A stretch of 33,972 nucleotides of DNA from Kurthia sibirica (GCF_003143975.1 NZ_QFVR01000028.1:1-33972), one strand, 5' to 3'. Numbered from the stretch's first letter, positions 24,647 to 33,137 are shown. Notes: generated from the sequence alone by a model not told the origin. Program-made: numbers and translations.

Positions 24647-25831
24647 TTAGTACTCACAAAGCTCTTTTACAATTTCTACAAAATATCGTGAACCTAACAC
24701 CAGTGCTGATTCATCAATTTGAAATTTAGGGTGGTGCAAAGGGTAAACTTCTCCAAAAGATTCATTATGAACACCAATAAATTGCATAGACGATGGTACT
24801 TCCTCACTATAAGCTGCAAAATCCTCAGCTCCAAACATAGGTTCAGCAATCGTACATGTATTTTTTTCCCCTACAATCGATTGAGCTGCGCGAATACTAA
24901 TAGCTGTTGCTTGATGATCGTTTTGAACAGCTGCACAACCTATATCCCATTTAATAGTTGCTGTCGCACCATGCATTGCAGCGGTCTGATACACAATATT
25001 TTCTAATTCTTCACGTGCTTTCACTCGTACTTCATTATTATGTGAACGAATCGTACCACCTATATCTGCTTTATTGGCAATTATATTCAGTGCATCTCCA
25101 CAATGAAATTGCGTTACTGTTACAACTGGTGCATGAATAGCAGGAACTTTTCTAGATACAATTGTTTGCAATGTTTGAATAATTTGTGTACCTACAATAA
25201 TCGGATCCACTGTAAGCTCTGGTGTAGAAGCATGTCCTCCACTACCGACTACTTCAATTTCAAAATCATCTCCTGCAGCATTCATTTTTCCAGCACGGAG
25301 CGCAAATTCACCTGCTTTATAGTAAGGGTAGACATGCAGAGCAAATGCATTGTCGACACCATCTGTAATGCCTGCTGCTACTAATTCTTCAGCTCCACCC
25401 GGCGTTACTTCTTCCGCATGTTGAAAAACGAAACGCACTTCGCCCGAAAAATCAGTACCTAAATCGGTAAGGATTTTTGCTGCTCCTAATAACATTGCAG
25501 CATGCGCGTCATGCCCACAAGCATGCATCACATTTGGATTTTGTGATGCAAAAGGTAAGTCAAGTTCCTCTTGAATAGGAAGAGCATCAATATCTGCACG
25601 TAATAAAATGGTTTTCCCCCGGCCTTGACGAGAGCCTTTTAAAATTCCACAAATACTTGTGGGAGTTAGTTTTTTCAATTCTAAATAGGGCATCATTCGT
25701 AATTGTTCCTCTATAAATTGTGATGTTTTAAATTCATTTCTTGATAATTCTGGATTTTGATGAATATAACGACGCCACTGTATAATTTGTTGGGAAATCT
25801 CTAGTGATTCTGAAATAATTTCATTTGTCAT
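24647..25831 (-). CDS. M20 family metal-dependent amidohydrolase (N-acyl amino acid / hippurate hydrolase type)
   Basis: A 394-residue M20D-type hydrolase. Motifs: LRADIDALPIQEE, the metal-binding HACGHDAHAAML, QHAEEVTPGGA with the catalytic Glu pair, ALHVYP and the distal metal His near LHHPKF. The dimerisation domain insert lies in the middle, as usual. Such enzymes remove an acyl group from the amino nitrogen of amino acids or cleave related amides in the cytoplasm. The start at 25831 is set by TTAGGAGGA upstream; it lies 10 bases after the transporter stop. It is the last gene of the six-gene operon, next to the shared terminator. The carrier before it may import the substrate; the acyl or amino acid specificity cannot be read from sequence. 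Confidence 0.9.
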   Translation of the reverse strand: MTNEIISESLEISQQIIQWRRYIHQNPELSRNEFKTSQFIEEQLRMMPYLELKKLTPTSICGILKGSRQGRGKTILLRADIDALPIQEELDLPFASQNPNVMHACGHDAHAAMLLGAAKILTDLGTDFSGEVRFVFQHAEEVTPGGAEELVAAGITDGVDNAFALHVYPYYKAGEFALRAGKMNAAGDDFEIEVVGSGGHASTPELTVDPIIVGTQIIQTLQTIVSRKVPAIHAPVVTVTQFHCGDALNIIANKADIGGTIRSHNNEVRVKAREELENIVYQTAAMHGATATIKWDIGCAAVQNDHQATAISIRAAQSIVGEKNTCTIAEPMFGAEDFAAYSEEVPSSMQFIGVHNESFGEVYPLHHPKFQIDESALVLGSRYFVEIVKELCEY

Positions 25832-25841
25832 GTTTATCCTC

Positions 25842-27374
25842 CTAAAATGGTCCGTAATTTGTGAATTGGGCAATGATTAATAATAGAATGGCTATTGTTG
25901 TTTGGATTAAAAAATAAGGGAATACCCAACGTACCCATTTAGTAAAGGGAATACCCGCTATAGCTAAACCTGCAAGTAAGACACCACTAGTTGGAATGAC
26001 CATATTTGAAATACCATCACCAAATTGGAAGGCCAATACTGCAGTTTGTCTTGTTACGCCTATTAAGTCTGCTAAAGGAGCCATTATCGGCATTGTCAAT
26101 GCAGCTTGTCCACTGCCTGATGGTACTAAAAAATTTAAAAAGAGTTGCAATATAAACATGCCAACCGCATTGATTGATGCCGGTAGAACACTCACTAAAT
26201 TTGATACATAATAAAGGATGGTATCAATTAAACCACCTGCTTGCGTAATAACAAGAATGGTTTGCGCAAAGCCAATAATTAAAGCTCCCTCAGTCATATC
26301 ACGCGCACCATCTACAAAACCTGTACCTATACTATTTAATGGCATTCTACATACTAAACTCATTAAAATCGCACTAAGTAAGAATATTCCGCCAATTTCA
26401 CTGATATACCAATGATATTTTATAACCCCCACTACAAGTGCAACAAAATTTAATAAGAGAATAATTAATGCAATCATATGGCTTTTACTAATTTTGAAAT
26501 TATGATCGATTGTAATTGCTTCTTCTGGATTAAATTTGCCATAAATTCCTTTAGAAGGATCTTTTCTAACTTTATTAGCATGTTTGCTAATAAAGACAAT
26601 TGTTAGCGTATAAAAAGCGACAAAGGCGATTACACGCATCCACATGCCTGAATATACAGGTAATTCTGCAATAGATTGCGCTACACCAACATTAAATGGA
26701 TTCGTGATACCTGATACAAAACCTGTGGCTAACGTCCCAAGCATAACAATGGCAAAACCTGTTATTGCATCTAACCCGAGTGCCATTGTTAAAGGAATAA
26801 TAATGGCTATATAAACAAGCGTATCCTCAGCCGAACCAATTAATGTACCTAAGGATGCAAAAATCAATACGAGTAAAGGAATCAGTATTTGTTGGCGTTT
26901 GCCAAACTTAGCTGCCATTAGCCGAATAAATGAATCGATTGTTCCCGTTTTTTGCATAATACCAAGTGCTCCACCAAACAAGAAGACAAATAAAATAATT
27001 TGCGCACCTTCTACTAACCCAAGATGTACACTTGAGAACATTTGTAAAAATCCGACAGGTGTATTTTCAACAAAATGAAAACTTTCTGGATTTACTACAG
27101 TCCGACCATCCACCTCTACGCGCTCATATTGCCCCGCTGGAATAATATAGGTCAAAATCGTCATCGTTATAATAAGCATGAACATTAAAACAAATGCATT
27201 TAAACCTGTTGCTTTTTGTTTTTTCGGATCATTTGGATCATTTGGATCATTTGGATCATTTGGATCATTTGGATCATTTGGATCATTTGGTGTTTGTGAA
27301 TTACCATGATGCCCATCTTGTTTATCGATTACAGAGTCATCGTTCTTCTCTGCAATCGTCCCCTTGTTTGACAA
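25842..27374 (-). CDS. YfcC/DcuC-family carrier with (Asn-Asp-Pro)7 N-terminal tail
   Basis: A 510-residue membrane carrier of the YfcC branch of the C4-dicarboxylate anaerobic carrier (DcuC) superfamily. The core has about 12 spans, with conserved TILTYIIPAGQYER, GSAEDTLVYIAIIIPL, GFVSGITNPFNVGVAQ and PSGSGQAALTMPIM. Relatives transport basic amino acids, peptides or dicarboxylates. The first 52 residues are hydrophilic and contain seven tandem Asn-Asp-Pro units, which is unusual for the family. Translation starts at a TTG with GGGGGA eight bases upstream; no ATG fits. It lies 22 bases after RocB and 10 before the amidohydrolase, inside the operon. The carrier probably brings the substrate of that amidohydrolase into the cell, which is inference from order. 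Confidence 0.85.
   Translation of the reverse strand: MSNKGTIAEKNDDSVIDKQDGHHGNSQTPNDPNDPNDPNDPNDPNDPNDPKKQKATGLNAFVLMFMLIITMTILTYIIPAGQYERVEVDGRTVVNPESFHFVENTPVGFLQMFSSVHLGLVEGAQIILFVFLFGGALGIMQKTGTIDSFIRLMAAKFGKRQQILIPLLVLIFASLGTLIGSAEDTLVYIAIIIPLTMALGLDAITGFAIVMLGTLATGFVSGITNPFNVGVAQSIAELPVYSGMWMRVIAFVAFYTLTIVFISKHANKVRKDPSKGIYGKFNPEEAITIDHNFKISKSHMIALIILLLNFVALVVGVIKYHWYISEIGGIFLLSAILMSLVCRMPLNSIGTGFVDGARDMTEGALIIGFAQTILVITQAGGLIDTILYYVSNLVSVLPASINAVGMFILQLFLNFLVPSGSGQAALTMPIMAPLADLIGVTRQTAVLAFQFGDGISNMVIPTSGVLLAGLAIAGIPFTKWVRWVFPYFLIQTTIAILLLIIAQFTNYGPF
27226..27288. repeat. Seven 9-bp tandem repeats inside carrier gene
   Basis: Unit GGATCATTT (plus strand) occurs seven times without variation and encodes Asn-Asp-Pro on the minus strand. 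The unit is a multiple of three, so slippage would change tail length without breaking the frame. Confidence 0.95.
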
Positions 27375-27396
27375 TAGAATTTCCCCCTGCCTAATT

Positions 27397-29010
27397 TTAG
27401 ATTGCTTTTATCAGACTTTCTAGCAATACCGGCATTTCTTCAAAGGCACTTTTTATGTGTAAGCGTTCTGAAATTTGATGTGCATCTTTACCAAATGGAC
27501 CCACGTTTAATACGGGTGCGTCAAATGTTGCAATAGCCTCAAAAGGAATGCTATATGTTTTTCCCCAAACAGGTGTATTCTCTTCATAAGCTTGCCAACC
27601 GTCATCTAACACAAACTGACAGTAACTTAAATCACATATACCATTAAAATAATGAATTTGCTCTAACGGTATATTATAAGGTTCAGCTTTTTTTAATAAA
27701 TGGGATACAGCTTGTTTAATCAATGGATGGTCGGATGAATTTGCTGCTGGATAATAGGGTGGTGCAAAAAGAATAACTACTGCAGGTGCAAGTTCTTGGC
27801 ATTGAATCATCAATTGATCTGCAAGTTTTAATGATTTCGCGCGGTCATCCAATGACTCATCTGCAATAATACGATTTTCTATTACCGCTACACGCTCTTC
27901 ACCCATTTTTGAAATTGCGTATTCTTTTAAGTTCGCATAGCGAATGATCCGAATACTACCGACACCTTCAACCTGCTGTTTTTTACATAAGGCATCATAT
28001 TTGTCCTGGCATTTCTTCATGGCTTGACCTGCTACCGCTTCAAATATATCCATTATTTCTGACGAACTTCTTTTCATTAAAAATACATTGTAAAGTGCCG
28101 TTGCACGGTAAGGTGTTTGAGTTGAATATTGATCTTTCAAATCCTTCAATTGTAATGTAACGGGCAGTGGTGTCTTTTCACCATATGATGTCTCTTCAAA
28201 ACGTTCATTCCACTCCATTTCAGCAGTTAGAAAACTACTCATATAAGGAGCTGTCATTCCTTTTAACGGCTCCCCTACATGTGTTTCCTTGCCATAAAAC
28301 AAGGCAGCAGGCATTATTTTACCGATTGTTCCTGAATAAACATATTCTTTAATATCTGCAGGACCTTGAGAAAAGGATGGTTCACTGTTAAGAAATAATT
28401 TTACATGTATATTTCTCTCTTTTTGTAGTATCGCGATATGTTCAATGGCTTTACGCATTCCTGCTGAGTTCACTTCTTCATCTGGTACAGTAATCAACAA
28501 AAGATTTACTGGCCATTGTTCTTGAATAGCTTTTTCAATTAACTGCATATGCAAACATAGCCCCATTTTCATATCCATAACACCTCTACCAAAAAGATAA
28601 TCACCCTTCAATAGGTCTACTTGGGCCGACTGATTTAATAAATGAGGATTTTCTTCAAAAAAACGAGTAAGTTGTTCAGGTTGTGTTGCTAAATGTTGAA
28701 AATCTCCATATTCTTCGGTTTGAACTGTATCAAAATGACTAATCAAGACAATTGTTTCATTTGTCACTGTACTATCATATAAAGCCGATACAACCTGCCT
28801 TCCGAAATCAACATCTACGCATTTTAATAATTCTGGTTGTTTTACAAAATAATCTAATGTTGCTATTTTTTCATATAAATTCCGGCTAAATTGCTGTTCT
28901 CCTTCTGAAAATGTTTCACTACCCCAACCTACAACTTCATTTAATAATGTGCGCAGATCTTGCGGTGTTTGCCAGTTCAAATCATTTGCTACTTCATGGT
29001 TTAATTTCAT
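27397..29010 (-). CDS. rocB: RocB-like M20 peptidase, arginine utilisation protein
   Basis: A 537-residue M20-superfamily protein matching RocB of the Bacillus arginine-catabolic (roc) system in length and order of motifs: VGWGSETFSEGEQQFS at the start, metal-site blocks LISHFDTVQ, GRGVMDMKMG and VPDEEVNSAGM, and a distinctive PPYYPAANSSDHPLI region. RocB is required for arginine use, but its reaction is unknown; the fold predicts a zinc-dependent amidohydrolase. The start at 29010 is set by AAGGAG eight bases upstream and makes the gene overlap the permease end by 17 bases, indicating coupled translation. No other roc gene (rocA, rocD, rocF, rocR) is here. Its presence ties the operon to arginine-like substrates. 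Confidence 0.88.
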   Translation of the reverse strand: MKLNHEVANDLNWQTPQDLRTLLNEVVGWGSETFSEGEQQFSRNLYEKIATLDYFVKQPELLKCVDVDFGRQVVSALYDSTVTNETIVLISHFDTVQTEEYGDFQHLATQPEQLTRFFEENPHLLNQSAQVDLLKGDYLFGRGVMDMKMGLCLHMQLIEKAIQEQWPVNLLLITVPDEEVNSAGMRKAIEHIAILQKERNIHVKLFLNSEPSFSQGPADIKEYVYSGTIGKIMPAALFYGKETHVGEPLKGMTAPYMSSFLTAEMEWNERFEETSYGEKTPLPVTLQLKDLKDQYSTQTPYRATALYNVFLMKRSSSEIMDIFEAVAGQAMKKCQDKYDALCKKQQVEGVGSIRIIRYANLKEYAISKMGEERVAVIENRIIADESLDDRAKSLKLADQLMIQCQELAPAVVILFAPPYYPAANSSDHPLIKQAVSHLLKKAEPYNIPLEQIHYFNGICDLSYCQFVLDDGWQAYEENTPVWGKTYSIPFEAIATFDAPVLNVGPFGKDAHQISERLHIKSAFEEMPVLLESLIKAI

Positions 29011-30403
29011 CAGGAACAACTCCTTGCTGTAATTTGGGTTTATTTAATTTAATCATATAAAAACTAATACATGCGATTAAGAATCCTAAGCCATAAATAA
29101 CACCGATTCTTTGCGTTGGATCCCATAGTAGGAATACGAGCAATGCTCCACAAAACAATATACACAATAGCGGAATTACTGGATACCATTTTACGCGATA
29201 TTGTAGCTCTTCTACTTTCCCTCCGGCTTGTATATATTTTCTTCGGAACATAAGTTGCGATAATGCAATACCCATCCAAGAAATCGTTACGGAAATACCT
29301 GCAATAGACATGAGCAGTACAAAAACAGCATCCGCGTCCATAATACTTGTTAATAGGGACAATAATGAAAAAAACATTGTAAACAGCAAGGCATTTAAGG
29401 GAATATTTCGTTTACTTGTTTTTGAAAATAATTTCGGCGCCATGCCTTCCAACGACATTGCCCATAACAGACGAGTTGAAGCGTATAAACACGAATTACC
29501 TACTGATAAAATGGCTGTTAAAATGATGAAATTCATAAGATCTGGTGCATAAGGAATACCGACCAGCTCCAGTAATTTCACAAATGGGCTTTCCAATAAG
29601 CCCAATTCACTGGCTGGGAATATTGCAGATAACACAACGATTGATGCTAAATAAAACACAATAATTCGTAAAATAATTGTGCGAATTGCTCGTGGAATTG
29701 TTTTTTCTGGATCCTTTGTTTCACCAGCAGCAATACCTACTAATTCAGAACCTTGATAGGAAAAAATAACATTCATCATCGTCACAAAGATGATGACAAT
29801 ACCGGCGGGAAATAGCCCAGTCGGTGCAAGATTAGTAAGATTTGGTGTTGCTCGCCCCTCCATTGGTACGATGCCGGCAATTGCTACAATACCAACTACG
29901 ATGAAAAATAAGACCGCTACCACTTTAATACTCGCAAACCAAAATTCCGCTTCTGCAAAACCTTTCGTTGACAAAGCATTTAGCAAGAAGAGCAGTGCAA
30001 TAAATAGCGCACACCATATCCATGTTGGGATGCTCGGAAACCAATGTTTCATCAAAATCCCCGCTGCGGTAAATTCTACGCCCGCTGTTGCAGCTGAGCC
30101 TACAAAATACATCCACCCAAGTGAAAAACCAGCTGAAGGATGAATAAACTTCGTAGCGTATGTTTGAAAAGATCCAGTAACCGGCATATGAACAGCCAAT
30201 TCACCCAAACAAGTCATGACCATATACAAGATGATGCCACCAATTAAATAACCAATAATGGCTCCACCAGGTCCTGCCTGATTAATCGTGTAGCCTACAT
30301 TTAAAAATAAGCCTGTACCAATTACTCCCCCAAGAGATAACATCATTAAATGTCTACTTTTCATCGTGCGACTCAGTTGTGGTTTTCCATCATTGTTCAA
30401 CAT
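28994..30403 (-). CDS. APC-family amino-acid permease (RocE/RocC-like)
   Basis: A 469-residue permease with 12 spans of the amino-acid transporter (AAT) group of the APC superfamily. The first span carries the substrate-backbone motif SLGGVIGTGLFLN; MNVIFSYQGSELVGIAAGE in span 6 and SVGNSCLYASTRLLWAMSLEGMAPK in span 8 are family hallmarks. Relatives RocC and RocE take up arginine and ornithine with protons. GAGAGG-like GGGGGAGAGG precedes the ATG. It lies 35 bases after the DDAH gene and overlaps RocB by 17 bases. In this operon it most likely imports arginine, methylarginine or a related cationic amino acid; specificity is inferred from context. Confidence 0.9.
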   Translation of the reverse strand: MLNNDGKPQLSRTMKSRHLMMLSLGGVIGTGLFLNVGYTINQAGPGGAIIGYLIGGIILYMVMTCLGELAVHMPVTGSFQTYATKFIHPSAGFSLGWMYFVGSAATAGVEFTAAGILMKHWFPSIPTWIWCALFIALLFLLNALSTKGFAEAEFWFASIKVVAVLFFIVVGIVAIAGIVPMEGRATPNLTNLAPTGLFPAGIVIIFVTMMNVIFSYQGSELVGIAAGETKDPEKTIPRAIRTIILRIIVFYLASIVVLSAIFPASELGLLESPFVKLLELVGIPYAPDLMNFIILTAILSVGNSCLYASTRLLWAMSLEGMAPKLFSKTSKRNIPLNALLFTMFFSLLSLLTSIMDADAVFVLLMSIAGISVTISWMGIALSQLMFRRKYIQAGGKVEELQYRVKWYPVIPLLCILFCGALLVFLLWDPTQRIGVIYGLGFLIACISFYMIKLNKPKLQQGVVPDEIKP

Positions 30404-30438
30404 ACCTCTCCCCCTTGCATTAAATTAGAGATTGTCTA

Positions 30439-31200
30439 TTAAAATCGTAATGACAGACAGCTAAGGCCACCATCTTGTTTCTGGAACTCACTCATTGGGA
30501 GTTCAATTGTTTTATAACCATGTGCTTCAAGTTTTTGTTGTGTTGCAGGGTAGCCTGATGGGATGATGACATAATCATTCACTAAAATACAGTTTGCAGA
30601 ATATTCGTCTTCTTTCGGAATGATAATTTTGTCATATTTATCAAATAACTCATGATCAACAAATTCTCCAGCAAGAATCATTTTGTTATTACCTAAGTAA
30701 GCAATGCCTGTTTTCAAATGGAAGAACTCTTTTAATGGGATAATATGGGCTTCAAACCCACGCTGTTGAAGGATTGTCTGTAGTTGTTTTGCCCCTTCTT
30801 CATTTGTACGTTCTGAAATACCGATATAAAAAACCTGATCCGCCTGCAAAACATCTCCACCATCCACATGACCTGGGCTGTTGATCGTAATATAATTTTC
30901 AAAATGATTCAGAAGTTCTTTTTCCATGGAAACAATTTCACCATTTCTACTAGCTGCTCCTGGGTTACACAAAACAGCAAATTCACTTGTTAGTACTGCT
31001 GTGTCTTCTACAAAAGTAGAATCCGGATAATTTTCATCTGCTTCTAAATACGCTATATTCACGTTACATTTTTCAAGAGCCTTCACATAGTTTTCATGTT
31101 GAATTAATAACTCCTCATAGTTGGGCATACCTAAATTTGAAGTTGTTAGCCCTTCTACATAGCTTTTACCTGGTTTCTTTACAATAACTGAACTAAACAT
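30439..31200 (-). CDS. Dimethylarginine dimethylaminohydrolase (DDAH)-like enzyme
   Basis: A 253-residue protein of the guanidine-group-modifying superfamily that matches bacterial DDAH in length and catalytic layout. It has FVEDTAV (E65, D66), the acidic HVDGGDV (H111, D113, D116), a catalytic His in FFHLKTGIAYLG (H161) and the nucleophile in GGLSCLSLRF (C248). The Pseudomonas aeruginosa enzyme (254 residues) uses C249, H162 and E114, so spacing agrees to within a residue; D113 stands where E114 is. DDAH converts methylated arginine to citrulline and methylamine or dimethylamine. GGAGG precedes the ATG. It is gene two of the operon, 17 bases after the other superfamily member. Arginine deiminase activity is less likely at this length. 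Confidence 0.88.
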   Translation of the reverse strand: MFSSVIVKKPGKSYVEGLTTSNLGMPNYEELLIQHENYVKALEKCNVNIAYLEADENYPDSTFVEDTAVLTSEFAVLCNPGAASRNGEIVSMEKELLNHFENYITINSPGHVDGGDVLQADQVFYIGISERTNEEGAKQLQTILQQRGFEAHIIPLKEFFHLKTGIAYLGNNKMILAGEFVDHELFDKYDKIIIPKEDEYSANCILVNDYVIIPSGYPATQQKLEAHGYKTIELPMSEFQKQDGGLSCLSLRF

Positions 31201-31217
31201 TTATTTTCCTCCTCTAA

Positions 31218-32087
31218 TTATCTTCTAATTACGGGACTTGTTAAACAAGTTGGTCCACCTGTACCTTTTACTGTAATTTCATCACCTTTGTAGGAATGAA
31301 CCCGTGCACCTGCATCTAGTAATCGTTGTTTTGTCACCGGGTTTCCGTCTGGAATAATACAGACTCTCGGAGCAATCGCCAATACATTACATCCCAATAA
31401 ATCATACTCATCTTCTGGAACTTCAATCAGTTCAAAATCATTTGATACTAACCATTGACGAAGCGCCACAGGCATTAATCTCGAATATACAACTGCTAAA
31501 TCTTTGTCCACAATACTTATGAAGGACATAAGATGTAAACAGGCATCCTCACCTAAATCATGAGGTAATTGAATAACCTTCACTTCATCAACCATTGGCG
31601 ATACTATTTCAGTAAGCTGACGAATAGCTTCATCATTCGTTCGATAACTTCTGCCAATGGCTATTGTTTGATCATTTAGCCAGACAATATCGCCTCCATC
31701 ACAAACAGCATCACCTGTTAATTCACCAATAATCGCTATATTATTGTCTTGTAAAAATTTTTTATAAGCTATCGCCTCCGATTGACGCGCAATTTTCCCT
31801 GATTTCAGAATAATCGCACCATTCGGAGTGAATTTAACCGGATCATGTGCATAAATTGAATCTAAACCAACAGATGTATCCGCTTTCAAATATAAAATTT
31901 CTCGAACTTCATTTTTCAATAACGCTATAAAATGATCAAATTCTTTAACAGCTTCATCAAAATTCGGTTCAGCTAAGTAAAAATATTTTTCCCAATTTTC
32001 TTGGAGATGCTGCTGATTAATAAATGCGTCTTTTGGGTGCTTTACAATTACCTGATCCAATTTCTTGTACATCGTATTTATGTACAT
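31218..32087 (-). CDS. Second amidinotransferase-superfamily hydrolase (DDAH/arginine deiminase related)
   Basis: A 289-residue protein of the same guanidine-modifying fold as the next gene but only distantly similar. Catalytic elements: AHDPVKF (D82), VCDGGDIVWL (D130, D133), GEDACLHLMSF (H185) and the C-terminal GGPTCLTSPVIRR (C281). All residues of the Cys-His-Asp/Glu machinery are present. The substrate should be a guanidino or ureido compound, such as methylarginine, agmatine-like or citrulline-like molecules, but cannot be named. GAGGTGG lies four bases before the ATG chosen; a second ATG five codons in is too far from it. It is the first gene of the operon, directly behind the promoter and the repeated half-sites of the putative IclR operator. 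Confidence 0.82.
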   Translation of the reverse strand: MYINTMYKKLDQVIVKHPKDAFINQQHLQENWEKYFYLAEPNFDEAVKEFDHFIALLKNEVREILYLKADTSVGLDSIYAHDPVKFTPNGAIILKSGKIARQSEAIAYKKFLQDNNIAIIGELTGDAVCDGGDIVWLNDQTIAIGRSYRTNDEAIRQLTEIVSPMVDEVKVIQLPHDLGEDACLHLMSFISIVDKDLAVVYSRLMPVALRQWLVSNDFELIEVPEDEYDLLGCNVLAIAPRVCIIPDGNPVTKQRLLDAGARVHSYKGDEITVKGTGGPTCLTSPVIRR

Positions 32088-32103
32088 TTCTCCACCTCTT
32101 TCT

Positions 32104-32149
32104 TTCCGTCTAACGGAAAATCATTCCACTAAAAGGAAGTTTGTATTCC
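32104..32149. promoter_or_regulatory. Putative IclR-family operator: five phased TTCC/GGAA half-sites
   Basis: TTCC at 32104, GGAA at 32115, TTCC at 32124, GGAA at 32135 and TTCC at 32146: alternating inverted half-sites spaced 11, 9, 11 and 11 bases. The pair 32115-32127 (GGAA-N5-TTCC) has the geometry of the Escherichia coli IclR site, GGAAATNATTTCC. They lie across the predicted transcription start and leader of the operon. Confidence 0.65.
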
Positions 32150-32174
32150 CAATATAAGTTTTGTCGTTTATAAT
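32146..32174 (+). promoter_or_regulatory. Possible promoter of IclR regulator gene
   Basis: Perfect TATAAT (32169-32174) with a weak TTCCCA -35 (32146-32151), 17-base spacer. It overlaps the operon promoter on the other strand and a half-site, which would suit autoregulation. Confidence 0.5.
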
Positions 32175-32179
32175 GTCAA
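32151..32179 (-). promoter_or_regulatory. Sigma-A promoter of six-gene operon
   Basis: Minus-strand TTGACA (32174-32179), 17-base spacer, TATATT (32151-32156). Transcription would start near 32144, inside the half-site array. Confidence 0.8.
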
Positions 32180-32214
32180 TAGGGAAAATTTTATATTTTA
32201 GGGAGTTGACAGAA

Positions 32215-32919
32215 ATGCAAGCGATGAATCGTATGATGATCATCACAAAAGCAATTTCACAAAATCATCAACAAGGTTTAACCATCAGCGAACTGACAGA
32301 AAGAACAAATCTACCACTAGCTACACTTCACCGAATTTTATCTTCATTAGTCGAACATCGCTTTGTCGAATTAGATCCTCATAATAAACGGTATAGACTG
32401 GGTGATGTTTGGATGCAATACGGGCTTCAAGTTTACGACCAGTACGACTATGTTTCACGTATTCGTCCAATCATGGATGAGTTAGCCCAAACGGTTAATG
32501 AAAGTATTTATATGCATAAACCTATGGAAACTGAATCGATGATTGTTGAGAGATTAGATGGGCCTAATAGTCGTATTCATATCGTTGATCCATTAGGTTT
32601 ACGAACGGCTATGCCCATAGGAGCCGTAAATCAAGTAATTCTTTCCTGCCGAGAATTTTTATCTAAAAAAGAAAACCCATTTGCTATTGATTTAGCTATT
32701 CTACAAAATACCGTACTTAATGGCTATGCAATTGCTTCTGATTCTGCAAAAGAAACAATTGCGTTAGCAGCACCTATTTTTGCAAAAAATGGCGAACTCC
32801 TTCATATAATCAGCATGAGTGTATTAGAATACTCATTTACTGAAGAAAGAAAATCCTTTCTCTTAGATCAATTAGTAGCAACGACTAAAAAAATTGAAGA
32901 TGTTCTATACTTTATGTAA
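32215..32919 (+). CDS. IclR-family transcriptional regulator
   Basis: A 234-residue regulator. Residues about 3-60 are the winged helix-turn-helix (LTISELTERTNLPLATLHRILSSLVEH, then the wing KRYRLGDVWMQYG). Residues about 75-230 are the IclR effector-binding domain (IRPIMDELAQTVNESIYMHKP, DPLGLRTAMPIGAVNQVIL, LNGYAIASDSAKETIALAAPIF). Proteins of this family bind small catabolic substrates and control a neighbouring operon, usually as repressors. The start at 32215 is set by AGGGAG nine bases upstream; a TTG-started longer frame from 32161 overlaps the promoter and is rejected. Divergent from the six-gene operon with overlapping promoters, it is very probably its regulator and responds to the pathway substrate or a product. 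Confidence 0.92.
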   Translation: MQAMNRMMIITKAISQNHQQGLTISELTERTNLPLATLHRILSSLVEHRFVELDPHNKRYRLGDVWMQYGLQVYDQYDYVSRIRPIMDELAQTVNESIYMHKPMETESMIVERLDGPNSRIHIVDPLGLRTAMPIGAVNQVILSCREFLSKKENPFAIDLAILQNTVLNGYAIASDSAKETIALAAPIFAKNGELLHIISMSVLEYSFTEERKSFLLDQLVATTKKIEDVLYFM

Positions 32920-32958
32920 TATAAACAGATTGTGTCATATAGTGGTCTCCATTCATGC

Positions 32959-32992
32959 AAAAAGGGAAATTGCTGACGCAATTTCCCTTTTT
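32959..32992 (+). terminator. Terminator of IclR gene
   Basis: Perfect 15-bp arms (32959-32973, 32978-32992) with loop TGAC, A5 on the left and T5 on the right. Confidence 0.9.
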
Positions 32993-33059
32993 CTTTGTTT
33001 TGTAAAATGCCCAGCAAAGACTTTTGTCTTCTCATTCAATTAACAACAATAAAAGACGA

Positions 33060-33137
33060 CTATTTCTCTTCATTTTTATCATCTATGCGAACTAAATCAC
33101 CTTTTTCACTGGCATTTAACATACTAGCTAAAACATC
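33060..33137 (-). other. Possible C-terminal fragment of a lost gene
   Basis: A minus-strand open stretch of 25 codons reads DVLASMLNASEKGDLVRIDD and ends KNEEK before TAG at 33060-33062. It has protein-like composition but no start with a ribosome site, and a stop codon lies directly upstream. No family recognised. Otherwise the 300 bases from 32993 to 33298 hold only the hairpin at 33224-33260. Confidence 0.3.

Noticed and set aside
27194-27394. Plus-strand frame with HLD repeats
   Set aside because: Antisense shadow of the 9-bp repeats in the carrier gene.
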